NCBI RefSeq assembly: GCF_900091845.1
Contig: NZ_FMCI01000243.1
Span: 1-51,068, forward strand
Length of the DNA: 51,068 nt
Reading direction: 5' to 3'
Source of the DNA: Streptomyces sp. SolWspMP-5a-2
Lineage (GTDB): Bacteria > Actinomycetota > Actinomycetes > Streptomycetales > Streptomycetaceae
Below the pieces are notes generated by a model. The model was not told the DNA's origin. It did no database searches and saw only the letters and a list, made by a program, of their open reading frames with translations. The translations under genes and the position numbers were made by a program. How positions within the stretch are numbered: the first letter of the stretch is position 1; the number at the start of each line of letters is the position of its first letter. Shown piece after piece: positions 33,318-43,536 of the stretch.

Positions 33318-34448
33318 TCAGGAGGGGCGGGCCATGGCCTTGACGAAGGCCCGCTCGACGTCGGCTGCGGAGAGGACGCCGTAGATGGCGCCGGTCTCCT
33401 CGACGACGAGGTACTCGGTGGCGGGGGTGGCGCGCAGGGCGTCGAGGAGGTCCTCGCCCGCGAGTTCGGCCGAGACGCGCATGCCGTCGGTGAGGTCCTG
33501 GGCGAGGCCGCTGACGGCGACCCAGGGGCGGCGGTGCTCGGGGACGCCGACGATGGCGGCCTCGCGGACGAGGGAGAGCGGGGTGCCGTCGGGGTCGACG
33601 ACGACGAGGGCGCGGGCCCCGGCGGCGTTGGCGCGGCGGAGGGCCTCGGAGAGGGGGGTGTCGGTCTCGACGGGGACGGCGCGGCGGGTGAGGTTGCGGG
33701 CGCGCAGCTCAGGGAGGTGTTCGCGCAGCCGGGCCATGCGGAGGCTGTTTCCGGCGCCGGTCCAGATGATGGCGGCGAGGATCGCGGCGAGCAGGGCGTC
33801 GGTGACGGTGTCCATGCCGACGTTGTCCTCGGCGGTGGCGCCGAGGGCGCCGGACTGGGTGAGCAGCGGGAGCCCGATGAGGACGGAGACGGCGAGCGCG
33901 CGGCCGACCCAGGCGGCTGCGACGGTGCCGCTCATGGGCTTGCCGGTGATCTTCCAGACGACGGCGCGGAGCATGCGTCCGCCGTCGAGGGGGAGGCCGG
34001 GGAGGAGGTTGAAGGCGGCGACGATGAGGTTGGAGATCATCAGTCCCGCGAGCAGGACGCCGGGGACGGTGCCGGGCTCGACGGGCAGCAGGGCCAGGTA
34101 GAAGACGCCGGAGAGGACGAGGGAGAGGAGGGGGCCGACGAAGGCGAGGACGAATTCGCGGCCGGGGGTCTCGGCTTCCTTCTCGATCTCGGAGACGCCG
34201 CCGAAGAACTGGAGCTGGATGCGGCGGACGGGGAGTTTGAAGCGGAGGGCGGCGACGGTGTGGGCCAGTTCGTGGACGAGGACGGAGGCGTAGAAGGCGA
34301 CCGCGAAGAAGAGGGAGACCAGGTAGCGGGCGGCGCCGAGTTCGGGCAGGACGCGTTCGAGCTGGCCGCCGAAGACCCAGGTGATCAGGGCGGCGACGAG
34401 GAACCAGCTCGGCGCGACGTAGACGGGCACGCCGAAGGGGCGGCCCAT
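33318..34448 (-). CDS. Site-2-protease-family membrane metalloprotease with CBS domains
   Basis: An intramembrane zinc protease of the M50 family. HELAH (about 58-62) provides the zinc ligands and NLLPGLPLDGGR (about 146-157) the third ligand. Six hydrophobic segments cover residues 12-235, and two CBS units form the C-terminal 130 residues (RRAVPVETDTPLSEALRRA, then VVEETGAIYGVLSAADVERA). The coordinates give the conserved core from ATG 34448. The frame is open upstream and continues without a stop for 440 bases, so the natural start lies further up; see the entry at 34449-35265. The gene lies 50 bases before trmI on the same strand, so co-transcription is likely. Substrate unknown. Confidence 0.9.
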   Translation of the reverse strand: MGRPFGVPVYVAPSWFLVAALITWVFGGQLERVLPELGAARYLVSLFFAVAFYASVLVHELAHTVAALRFKLPVRRIQLQFFGGVSEIEKEAETPGREFVLAFVGPLLSLVLSGVFYLALLPVEPGTVPGVLLAGLMISNLIVAAFNLLPGLPLDGGRMLRAVVWKITGKPMSGTVAAAWVGRALAVSVLIGLPLLTQSGALGATAEDNVGMDTVTDALLAAILAAIIWTGAGNSLRMARLREHLPELRARNLTRRAVPVETDTPLSEALRRANAAGARALVVVDPDGTPLSLVREAAIVGVPEHRRPWVAVSGLAQDLTDGMRVSAELAGEDLLDALRATPATEYLVVEETGAIYGVLSAADVERAFVKAMARPS

Positions 34449-35265
34449 GAGCAGTCCGCCGCGGGGCTCGGGGGTGCGGCGCGGTGGCCGCTTGCCGCCG
34501 TCCCCTCCCCCGCCCTCGTTCCCGGAGTGGGCGAGCGAGCGGTGCTCGTGGGGCTCGTGGGGCTCGTGGAACTCGGGGGTCGGGTGGGACGCGGGGGGCG
34601 GCCCGGTGGGGTCGGGGGTGTCCCCCTGACCGGAGGTGCCTGGGGTGCCCGCCTGGCCGGGAGCGGGAGTGCCCGCCTGTCCGGCGCCCGGGGTGCTCGC
34701 CTGTCCCGGGCCGGGAACACCTGCCTGACCGGAGGAGCCGGGAGTACCCGCCTGACCGGAGGAGCCCGGAGTACCCGCCTGACCGGAGGAGCCCGGAGTG
34801 CGCGCGTCGTCGTCCCCCGGGGTGTCCGGCCGACCGGGGCCGGACGTGTCCGCCTGCCCGGAGGGGCAAGCGCGCCCGCGTCGCCGTCACCCTGGACGCC
34901 CGCCTGCCCCGCGCCCGGGGTGCCCTCGGCGGAAGGGGCCTGCCGGAGGCCCGGTGCGTCGGGGGCGGAGGGGGCCGTCGGGTCGGCGGGAGGCGTCGGG
35001 GCGGCCGGGGTGCCGGTGCCGGGGTCGGGGAGGCGTCCGTGCCGGAGGTGGCCGGGGTGCCTGGGGTGGGCTCGGCGTCGGTGGTGGGTGGGTGCGGGCC
35101 GTTGCCCATCGCGGCGTCTCCCTTGGCTCCGTCGCCGGGCGCCTGCGGGCGCCGGACGTCCGTGGGGTGGTCGTCGGCGGTGCCCGGGGTCCCGGGCCGG
35201 GCGGCCGACTCGTCGGTGTCGGACCGCGGCTGTCGGCTCCCGCCGTTCTCGCCGGTCTCGTCCAC
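34449..35265 (-). other. Disordered N-terminal region of the site-2 protease, disrupted by two apparent -1 shifts
   Basis: Upstream of the protease core the same frame encodes Pro/Gly/Glu-rich sequence with HEP repeats and a GQAGTPGSS repeat, back to about 34880. Before that, matching low-complexity protein sequence continues in a different frame (about 34880-35030), and then in a third frame to a GTG at 35265 with AAGGGG six bases upstream. Adding one C at a GCCCC run near 34864-34885 and one at an ACCCC run near 35022-35040 (minus strand) joins the three pieces into a single open frame. Homologues in Streptomyces, from memory, begin with a similar acidic and Pro-rich segment. Whether the shifts are real or assembly errors cannot be told here. 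Confidence 0.6.
34722..34802. repeat. Three tandem 27-base coding repeats
   Basis: Three nearly identical 27-base units (34722-34748, 34749-34775, 34776-34802) encode the nine-residue repeat GQAGTPGSS of the protease N-terminal region on the minus strand. Shorter, diverged copies continue to about 34632, and a 9-base unit CTCGTGGGG at 34545-34575 encodes HEP repeats. Such repeats expand and contract by slippage. Confidence 0.85.
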
Positions 35266-35450
35266 GGGTGTCCCCTTGGTCCCCTCGTCGAAGCGGTCCT
35301 CCACGCCGGGTGGGCGGAAGGGTCTGGTGTCGATGGTATGCGGCCGTCGCGGCGCGTTCCGCCCCGGCACCCCCTGTGTTCCCCCGGTGGTCGCGCGGGT
35401 CGGGTGCCGGGGTGGGGTGACTGTCAGTGGCGGGCCGTATGGTCTGGGGC

Positions 35451-36377
<927 letters not shown>

Positions 36378-36391
36378 CTAAGGAGTGTCAC

Positions 36392-37063
36392 GTGGCCATC
36401 CGTGTCCTACTGGTCGACGACCAGCCGCTGTTGCGCACCGGTTTCCGGATGATTCTGGAGGCGGAGCAGGACATCGCGGTCGTCGGCGAGGCCGGGGACG
36501 GCCTCCAGGCCCTCGACCAGGTGCGGGCGCTGCAGCCTGACGTGGTGCTGATGGACATCCGGATGCCGCGGATGGACGGGGTGGAGGCGACGCGTCAGAT
36601 CACCGGTCCCGGGCGGGACGGCCCGGCGAAGGTGCTGGTGCTGACGACGTTCGATCTGGACGAGTACGTGGTGGAGGCGTTGCGGGCGGGGGCCAGCGGT
36701 TTCCTGCTGAAGGACGCTCCGGCGAACGAGCTGGTGCAGGCGATCCGGGTGGTGGCGGCGGGTGAGGCGATGCTCGCGCCGAGCATCACGCGGCGGCTGC
36801 TGGACAAGTACGCGACGCATCTGCCGTCGGGGGACGAGCCGGTCCCCGACACGCTGCACACCCTCACGGACCGTGAGGTGGAGGTGCTGAAGCTGGTGGC
36901 GCGCGGGCTGTCGAACGCGGAGATCGCGGCGGACCTGTTCGTGAGCGAGACGACCGTGAAGACGCATGTGGGTCATGTGCTGACGAAGCTGGGGATCAGG
37001 GACCGGGTGCAGGCGGCGGTGTACGCGTACGAGAGCGGTCTGGTGCGTCCCGGCGCGCAGTGA
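36392..37063 (+). CDS. NarL/FixJ-family response regulator, orphan
   Basis: A two-component DNA-binding regulator. The receiver domain has the acidic pair VDDQ, the phosphoacceptor at about Asp55 in LMDIRMPRMDG, and the conserved Lys in LLKDAPANEL. A LuxR-type HTH follows at about 155-210 (LTDREVEVLKLVARGLSNAE). GTG 36392 with AAGGAG six bases upstream. 223 aa is standard. No sensor kinase gene is adjacent, so it is an orphan in this window. Confidence 0.93.
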   Translation: MAIRVLLVDDQPLLRTGFRMILEAEQDIAVVGEAGDGLQALDQVRALQPDVVLMDIRMPRMDGVEATRQITGPGRDGPAKVLVLTTFDLDEYVVEALRAGASGFLLKDAPANELVQAIRVVAAGEAMLAPSITRRLLDKYATHLPSGDEPVPDTLHTLTDREVEVLKLVARGLSNAEIAADLFVSETTVKTHVGHVLTKLGIRDRVQAAVYAYESGLVRPGAQ

Positions 37064-37104
37064 CGCGGGAGGCGGCGGGCCCGGTCCGGGTCCTGCTCCA
37101 TGTG

Positions 37105-37138
37105 TGAGGGGCTCCACCCGGTCGGGTGGAGCCCCTCA
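37105..37138. terminator. Bidirectional terminator
   Basis: Perfect 15-base arms (37105-37119 with 37124-37138) and a four-base loop between the response regulator (ends 37063, plus) and the peptide-binding protein gene (ends 37162, minus). It can end both transcripts. Confidence 0.88.
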
Positions 37139-37161
37139 GACGTGGTGCGGGTGGTGGCGGG

Positions 37162-38766
37162 TCAGCCGGCGACGCCCCGGCCCAGCTCCCAGAGCTGGAG
37201 CGAGGAGGAGGAGTTGAGGGCGTAGGCGGTGCCGGTGATGTCGTCGCGGGCGGCGACGTACTGCTTGCCCTGCCAGAGCGGCAGGAAGGGGATGTCGTCG
37301 GCGACGACGTCCTGGATCTCGAGGAGCGTCGCGGAGGCGGAGAGGCGGTCGGCCGCGCGGCGGGACTGCGGGATCAGGTTGTTGATGACCTCGCTGTTGC
37401 GGTACGGCGAGTTGAGGAAGTTGTCCTTGTCGAGGAACGGCGCGACGTAGCTGTCGGCGTCGGGGAAGTCGGGGAACCAGCCCATGCCCCAGACGTCGTA
37501 CTCGCCCTTGCGCTCGGCGGGGACGAAGGTGTCCCAGGCGGCGCCCTTGATGGTGACGTCGAAGAGGCCGCTGCCGTTGAGCTGCTGCTGGAGCTGCTCG
37601 AACTCCTTCTTGGTGACCGAGCCGTAGTGGTCGGTGGTGTAGTTCAGGGTCAGCTTCACCGGGGTGGTGATGTTGGCGGCGGCCAGGGTGTTCTTCGCCT
37701 TGGCGACGTTGGGGTCGCCGTACTTGTTGAAGAACGAGTTGGAGTGGCCGGTGATGCTCGCCGGGACCATGGAGTAGAGCGGCTCGGCCTGCTGGCCGTA
37801 GACCTTGGCGACGAGTTCGGCGCGGTTGATGATCTCGGCCATGGCCTGGCGGACGGCCTTGTTCTTGACCGTGGGCGCCTTGGTGTTGAAGGCGAGGTAG
37901 CGGATCTCCAGGCCGGCCATCTCGACGAGGTCGACGTCGCCGTCGGTCGCGGTGGAGAGCTTCTGGACCTGTTCGGGCGTCATGCTGCGGGTCATGACGT
38001 CGATGTCGCCCTTGTTGATGGCGGTGCCCATGGTGTCGGCATCCTCGAAGGACACCATGTCGACCTTGTTGTTCTTGACCTTCAGAGCGCCCTTGTAGTG
38101 GGGGTTCTTGGTGAAGGTGGCCTTGACCATGACGTCGTTCTTGACGTCGGCCTTCATCGTGTACGGGCCGCTTCCGTCGATCTCGAAGCCGTCGCGGAGC
38201 TTGTCCTTCTGGTAGTCCGCGGGGTTCACGATGCCGGCGACGGGGGTCGACAGCTTGTACGGGAAGGTCGCGTCGGCGGTCTTGAGGTGGAAGATCACGT
38301 CGCGGTCGCCGGAGGTCTCGACGGTGTCGATGGTCGACAGGAGCGCGAAGACGCCGGAGTCGGACTTGATGGCCCGTGCGCGGTCGATGGAGTACTTCAC
38401 GTCGGCCGCGGTGACCGCGTTGCCGTCGGAGAACTTCAGTCCGTCGCGGAGCTTGCAGGCGTACCGCTCGTTGCCGGTGTCGGTGAAGCCGCAGCTCTCG
38501 GCGGCCTCCGGTACCGGGTCGCCGTCGCCCTTGGGCTGGACCATGAGGGTCTGGACCGTCTGGCGCAGGATGTTCCAGGTGCCGACGTCGTACGAGTAGG
38601 CGGGGTCGACCGGGGCCGGGGCGTCCTTGGTGGCGCTGAACCGGTCCGTGGTGCCCACGACGATCGCATCGCCGCCACCGCTCCCGCTGCCGGACCCGCC
38701 GCAGGCTGCGAGCACCGGCGCGAGCAGACCCACCACGGCCGGCAGCACCAAAGTCTTGCGGTTCAT
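37162..38766 (-). CDS. Peptide/solute-binding lipoprotein (SBP family 5)
   Basis: An extracellular binding protein of the DppA/OppA class, 534 aa. The signal peptide ends with the lipobox LAAC (about 19-22) and a Gly/Ser linker. Family features are LRDGLKFSDGNAVTAADVKYSI, VRQAMAEIINRAELV and the end segment DIPFLPLWQGKQYVA. No permease or ATPase genes flank it, so it must use components encoded elsewhere or act on its own as a receptor. ATG with GGAG about nine bases upstream. Confidence 0.92.
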   Translation of the reverse strand: MNRKTLVLPAVVGLLAPVLAACGGSGSGSGGGDAIVVGTTDRFSATKDAPAPVDPAYSYDVGTWNILRQTVQTLMVQPKGDGDPVPEAAESCGFTDTGNERYACKLRDGLKFSDGNAVTAADVKYSIDRARAIKSDSGVFALLSTIDTVETSGDRDVIFHLKTADATFPYKLSTPVAGIVNPADYQKDKLRDGFEIDGSGPYTMKADVKNDVMVKATFTKNPHYKGALKVKNNKVDMVSFEDADTMGTAINKGDIDVMTRSMTPEQVQKLSTATDGDVDLVEMAGLEIRYLAFNTKAPTVKNKAVRQAMAEIINRAELVAKVYGQQAEPLYSMVPASITGHSNSFFNKYGDPNVAKAKNTLAAANITTPVKLTLNYTTDHYGSVTKKEFEQLQQQLNGSGLFDVTIKGAAWDTFVPAERKGEYDVWGMGWFPDFPDADSYVAPFLDKDNFLNSPYRNSEVINNLIPQSRRAADRLSASATLLEIQDVVADDIPFLPLWQGKQYVAARDDITGTAYALNSSSSLQLWELGRGVAG

Positions 38767-39203
38767 GCTCGTTTTTCTCCAGAGCTGTCGAGTCCGTGCA
38801 TCCGGCGGGCAAGGGGTGTCGCGGGCGGATCACGGGGTAAGGGCGATGTTCTCGCGTCGAGATTAGTCCGCACCGGCACGGGGGTAGGCGGGGAGTCGAG
38901 TCGAGCTGCCATCACGCTGCGGAACCGGTCGCGGACGGACCGAAAACCCGTCAGCGGAAGGATTAGTGCAGCGTTCCATCAATCGGGACACAAGGGCGCG
39001 TCGTCGCCGCCCGAATCGGGGTGAACAGCACACGCCCCTGCGACTGTCGAGCCCCAGGAACGTGGGGAACCTCACAGGAACCAACGCCGTTGCGACGCAC
39101 CGGAATTCGGCCATCCGCCAGGTGGTGAATTATGGCGTGCCGGAGTGAGGGAATTACCTCGTTATCGGTGTTGCACGCTGGGTGAACGCCCGGCGCATTT
39201 CTG
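38767..39203. other. Intergenic interval of 437 bases
   Basis: Lies between the start of the peptide-binding protein gene and the end of the HAD gene, both on the minus strand. It should hold the promoter of the former. I see no convincing -35/-10 pair, no strong hairpin and no short gene with the codon bias of the surroundings. The stretch 39100-39180 is AT-richer than average. Confidence 0.5.
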
Positions 39204-39902
39204 TCATGGGGCGGTGATCAGCCCGCGCAGGAATGGCAGGTCGACCTGTTCGAGGGAGCGGACGACGGTGCGGCGGGCGGCGGGGTCGATGGGGGCCAGG
39301 GACGGTACGGCGACGACGTGGCAGCCCGCGGCCTCGGCGGAGGCGACGCCGGTCGCGGTGTCTTCGATGACGGCGCATCTGGCCGGATCCGCTCCGAGTC
39401 CCGCGGCGGCGGCCAGATAGGGGTCGGGGTGGGGTTTGGTGCGCGGGACCTCGTCGCCGGCGACCGTGAGGGCGAAGTGCCGGGCGCCGAGGGAGGCGAT
39501 GACGCGGTCGATGATGCGGCGGTGGGAGGCGGAGACCAGGGCTGTGGGGACGCCGTGGGCGGAGAGTTCGGCGAGGAGCCGGGCTGCGCCCGGCATGAGC
39601 GGCAGGGTGTGGCCGATGCGGTTCTCGAAGCCCTCGTTGAGCAGGACGGAGAGTTCGGCGAAGGTGATGTCGGCGCCGGTGGCCTCGATGAGGAAGCCCG
39701 CGCTGCGGGTCATGGGTCCGCCGACGACGACGTGGCGCCAGGACTCGTCGAGGGTGTGGCCGAGACCGCGGAAGATCTCCACCTCGACGTCCCACCAGAA
39801 GCCCTCGGTGTCGACCAGGGTGCCGTCCATGTCGAGGAGGACGGCCTGCAGGGCCGATCCTTCGGCCGTTGGGGTCACGAGCGCGGGGACCGTACTGGTC
39901 AT
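39204..39902 (-). CDS. HAD-superfamily phosphatase (beta-phosphoglucomutase/phosphoglycolate type)
   Basis: A cytoplasmic HAD hydrolase of 232 aa, with the nucleophile motif LLDMDGTLVD at about residues 21-30, the cap region between, motif II VSASHRRIIDRV, motif III Lys in PRTKPHPDPYL, and motif IV IEDTATGVASAEAAG. Substrate unknown; sugar phosphates are typical for the class. Downstream of metH in the same direction but separated by a strong hairpin. Confidence 0.92.
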   Translation of the reverse strand: MTSTVPALVTPTAEGSALQAVLLDMDGTLVDTEGFWWDVEVEIFRGLGHTLDESWRHVVVGGPMTRSAGFLIEATGADITFAELSVLLNEGFENRIGHTLPLMPGAARLLAELSAHGVPTALVSASHRRIIDRVIASLGARHFALTVAGDEVPRTKPHPDPYLAAAAGLGADPARCAVIEDTATGVASAEAAGCHVVAVPSLAPIDPAARRTVVRSLEQVDLPFLRGLITAP

Positions 39903-39927
39903 CCTGGCGCACCTCCTCGGGGACGAT

Positions 39928-39958
39928 CAGGCCGGTTCCCGCGCGGGGAACCGGCCTG
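39928..39958 (-). terminator. Terminator of metH
   Basis: CAGGCCGGTTCCC (39928-39940) and GGGAACCGGCCTG (39946-39958) make a perfect 13-base stem with a five-base loop, about 60 bases beyond the metH stop on the minus strand. Confidence 0.85.
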
Positions 39959-40020
39959 CAGTGGACCGACCAGTGTACGGCGTCGCCGGGCGCGGTGCGC
40001 GTCCTGTCCGGGAGGAGGGG

Positions 40021-43000
40021 TCAGCGGGCGTTGAAGTACTTGGCCTCGGGGTGGTGGATCACGATGGCGTCGGTGGACTGCTCCGGGTGGAGCTGGAACT
40101 CCTCGGAGAGGTGGACGCCGATCCGCTCGGGCTCCAGGAGCGCGGCGATCTTGGCGCGGTCCTCCAGGTCGGGGCAGGCGCCGTAGCCGAGGGAGAAGCG
40201 GGCGCCGCGGTACTTGAGGGCGAACATGTCCTCGATGTCGGCGGGGTCCTCCCCGGCGAAGCCGAGTTCGGAGCGGACGCGGGCGTGCCAGTACTCGGCG
40301 AGCGCCTCGGCGAGCTGGACGGAGAGGCCGTGGAGTTCGAGGTAGTCGCGGTAGGCGTCGGCCTCGAACATGCGGGCGGTCTCCTCGCCGATGCGGGAGC
40401 CGACGGTGACGATCTGGAAGCCGACGACATCGGTCTCCCCCGACTCCTCGGGGCGGAAGAAGTCGGCGAGGCAGAGGCGGCGGCCGCGGCGCTGGCGCGG
40501 GAAGCTGAAGCGGGTGCGCTCGTTGCCCGCGTCGTCGAGGACGATGAGGTCGTCGTCCTTGGAGACGCACGGGAAGTAGCCGTAGACGACGGCGGCTTCG
40601 AGGAGGTTGTCGGTCTGGAGCCGGTCGAGGAGACCGCGCAGCCGGGGGCGTCCCTCGGTCTCGACGAGTTCCTCGTAGCTGGGCCCCTCGCCGGTGCGGG
40701 CCTGCTTGAGGCCCCACTGCCCCTTGAAGAGGGCGCCTTCGTCGAGCCAGCTCGCGTACTCCTTGAGCTGGATGCCCTTGATGACGCGGGTGCCGCGGAA
40801 GGGGGGTTCGGGGACGGGGTTGTCGGTGGAGACGTCGGAGCGGACGTGTCCTTCCTCGGGCCGTTCCTCGGTCTGGACGGTGGGGGTGGCGCGGACCCGG
40901 CGCTGCTTGAGTTCGGGGAGCTTGGCCCCGGGCAGGCCGCGCTTGACGCCGATGAGGGCGTCCATCAGGCGCAGTCCCTCGAAGGCGTCGCGGGCGTAGC
41001 GGACCTCGCCGCCGTACAGCTCGTGGAGGTCCTGCTCGACGTAGGCGCGGGTGAGGGCGGCGCCGCCGAGGATGACGGGGTAGCTGGTGGCGAGGCCGCG
41101 CTGGTTCAGCTCCTCCAGGTTCTCCTTCATGATCACGGTGGACTTGACCAGGAGTCCCGACATGCCGATGACGTCGGCGCGGTGTTCCTGGGCGGCGTCG
41201 AGGATCGCGGAGACCGGCTGCTTGATGCCGAGGTTGACGACGTTGTAGCCGTTGTTGGAGAGGATGATGTCGACGAGGTTCTTGCCGATGTCGTGGACGT
41301 CGCCGCGGACGGTGGCGAGGACGATGGTGCCCTTGCCCTCGGTGTCGGACTTCTCCATGTGGGGTTCGAGGTGCGCGACGGCGTTCTTCATGACCTCGGC
41401 GGACTGGAGGACGAACGGGAGCTGCATCTGGCCGGAGCCGAAGAGTTCGCCGACGACCTTCATGCCGTCCAGGAGGGTGTCGTTGACGATGTCGAGGGCC
41501 TTGCGTGTCTCCAGGGCGGCGTCGAGGTCGGCTTCGAGGCCGTTGCGTTCGCCGTCGACGATGCGGCGCTTGAGGCGTTCGTCGAGCGGGAGGGCGGCGA
41601 GTTCCTCGGCCTTTCCGGCCTTGAGGGACTTGGCGGTGGCGCCCTCGAACAGGGCCATCAGCTTCTGGAGCGGGTCGTAGCCCTCGGAGCGGCGGTCGTG
41701 GACGAGGTCGAGGGCGGTGGTGACCTCCTCCTCGGTGAAGCGGGCGATCGGCAGGATCTTGGAGGCGTGCACGATCGCCGAGTCGAGACCGGCCTTGACG
41801 CACTCGTCGAGGAAGACGGAGTTGAGCAGGATGCGGGCGGCCGGGTTGAGGCCGAAGGAGATGTTGGACAGGCCGAGGGTGGTCTGGACGTCGGGGTGGC
41901 GGCGCTTGAGTTCGCGGATGGCCTCGATGGTGGCGATGCCGTCGCCGCGGGACTCCTCCTGGCCGGTGCAGATGGTGAAGGTCAGGGTGTCGATGAGGAT
42001 GTCGGACTCGTGGATGCCCCAGTTGCCGGTGAGGTCGGCGATGAGGCGTTCGGCGATGGCGACCTTCTTCTCCGGGGTGCGGGCCTGTCCCTCCTCGTCG
42101 ATGGTGAGGGCGATGAGGGCGGCGCCGTGTTCCTGGGCGAGTCGGCTGACCTGGGCGAAGCGGGAGTCGGGGCCGTCGCCGTCCTCGTAGTTGACGGAGT
42201 TGATGACGGCGCGGCCGCCGAGCTTCTCCAGTCCGGCCCTGAGCACGGGGACCTCGGTGGAGTCCAGGACGAGGGGGAGGGTGGAGGCGGTGGCGAAGCG
42301 GCCGGCGAGTTCGGCCATGTCGGCGACGCCGTCGCGGCCCACGTAGTCGACGCAGAGGTCGAGCATGTGGGCGCCCTCGCGGATCTGTTCGCGGGCGAGT
42401 TCCACGCAGTCGTCCCAGCGGGCTTCGAGCATGGCCTCGCGGAACTTCTTGGATCCGTTGGCGTTGGTGCGCTCGCCGATGGCGAGGTAGGCGGTGTCCT
42501 GGCGGAAGGGGACGCTCTGGTAGAGGGAGGCGGCGCCGGGCTCGGGGTGCGGGCGGCGCTCGGTGGGGATCAGGGAGCGGGTCCGCTCGACGACCTGGCG
42601 CAGGTGTTCGGGGGTGGTGCCGCAGCAGCCGCCGACCAGGGAGAGGCCGTAGTCGGTGACGAAGGTCTCCTGCGCGTCGGCCAGCTCGGGCGCGGTCAGC
42701 GGGTAGTGGGCGCCGTCCTTGCCGAGGACGGGCAGACCGGCGTTGGGCATGCAGGAGAGCGGGATGCGGGAGTGCCGGGCGAGGTAGCGCAGGTGCTCGC
42801 TCATCTCGGCGGGGCCGGTGGCGCAGTTGAGGCCGATCATGTCGATGCCGAGGGGTTCGAGCGCGGTGAGCGCGGCGCCGATCTCGGAGCCGAGGAGCAT
42901 GGTGCCGGTGGTCTCGACGGTGACGGAGACGATCAGCGGGGCGTCGAGCCCCGCGGTCTCCAGCGCGCGGCGGGCGCCGAGGACGGCGGCCTTGGTCTGC

Positions 43001-43536
43001 AGGAGGTCCTGGGTGGTCTCGACGAGGAGCGCGTCGGCGCCGCCCTCGATGAGTCCCTCGGCGTTCTGCTGGTAGGCGTCGCGCAGCAGGGTGTAGGGGG
43101 CGTGGCCGAGGGTGGGGAGCTTGGTGCCGGGGCCCATGGAGCCGAGGACCCAGCGGGGGCGGCCGTCGCGTGCGGTGAACTCGTCGGCGACCTCGCGGGC
43201 GACGCGGGCGCCGGACTCGGACAGTTCGCGGACGCGTTCGGGGATGTCGTACTCGCCGAGTGCGGAGTGGTTGGCGCCGAAGGTGTTGGTCTCCACGCAG
43301 TCGACGCCGACGGCGAAGTACTCCTCGTGGACGGAGCGCACGATGTCGGGGCGCGTGAGGTTGAGGATCTCGTTGCAGCCTTCGAGGTTCTCGAAGTCGT
43401 CGAGGCTGGGCTCCTGCGCCTGGAGCATGGTGCCCATGGCTCCGTCGGCGACCACCACACGGGTGGCGAGTGCCTCGCGGAGCGCGGCCACACGGGTGCG
43501 GCTGTCGGCGGAAGGGGTCAGTGGCGACGAGGCCAT
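40021..43536 (-). CDS. metH: Cobalamin-dependent methionine synthase
   Basis: The enzyme transfers a methyl group from methyltetrahydrofolate through cobalamin to homocysteine. All four modules are visible: the homocysteine domain with a Cys-Cys zinc pair in VGGCCGTT (near residue 305), the pterin domain (LDSTEVPVLRAGLEKLGG near 424, INSVNYEDG), the cobalamin domain with the His ligand in DVHDIGKN (near 745), and the C-terminal reactivation domain with SAM-binding from about 870. 1171 aa from ATG 43536, with GGGAG upstream; the open frame extends further up without family similarity. Transcribed divergently from gylR. Confidence 0.97.
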   Translation of the reverse strand: MASSPLTPSADSRTRVAALREALATRVVVADGAMGTMLQAQEPSLDDFENLEGCNEILNLTRPDIVRSVHEEYFAVGVDCVETNTFGANHSALGEYDIPERVRELSESGARVAREVADEFTARDGRPRWVLGSMGPGTKLPTLGHAPYTLLRDAYQQNAEGLIEGGADALLVETTQDLLQTKAAVLGARRALETAGLDAPLIVSVTVETTGTMLLGSEIGAALTALEPLGIDMIGLNCATGPAEMSEHLRYLARHSRIPLSCMPNAGLPVLGKDGAHYPLTAPELADAQETFVTDYGLSLVGGCCGTTPEHLRQVVERTRSLIPTERRPHPEPGAASLYQSVPFRQDTAYLAIGERTNANGSKKFREAMLEARWDDCVELAREQIREGAHMLDLCVDYVGRDGVADMAELAGRFATASTLPLVLDSTEVPVLRAGLEKLGGRAVINSVNYEDGDGPDSRFAQVSRLAQEHGAALIALTIDEEGQARTPEKKVAIAERLIADLTGNWGIHESDILIDTLTFTICTGQEESRGDGIATIEAIRELKRRHPDVQTTLGLSNISFGLNPAARILLNSVFLDECVKAGLDSAIVHASKILPIARFTEEEVTTALDLVHDRRSEGYDPLQKLMALFEGATAKSLKAGKAEELAALPLDERLKRRIVDGERNGLEADLDAALETRKALDIVNDTLLDGMKVVGELFGSGQMQLPFVLQSAEVMKNAVAHLEPHMEKSDTEGKGTIVLATVRGDVHDIGKNLVDIILSNNGYNVVNLGIKQPVSAILDAAQEHRADVIGMSGLLVKSTVIMKENLEELNQRGLATSYPVILGGAALTRAYVEQDLHELYGGEVRYARDAFEGLRLMDALIGVKRGLPGAKLPELKQRRVRATPTVQTEERPEEGHVRSDVSTDNPVPEPPFRGTRVIKGIQLKEYASWLDEGALFKGQWGLKQARTGEGPSYEELVETEGRPRLRGLLDRLQTDNLLEAAVVYGYFPCVSKDDDLIVLDDAGNERTRFSFPRQRRGRRLCLADFFRPEESGETDVVGFQIVTVGSRIGEETARMFEADAYRDYLELHGLSVQLAEALAEYWHARVRSELGFAGEDPADIEDMFALKYRGARFSLGYGACPDLEDRAKIAALLEPERIGVHLSEEFQLHPEQSTDAIVIHHPEAKYFNAR

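Noticed and set aside
34722..34802. Direct repeats that might suggest a CRISPR array
   Set aside because: The 27-base units are adjacent without spacers and encode a nine-residue protein repeat.
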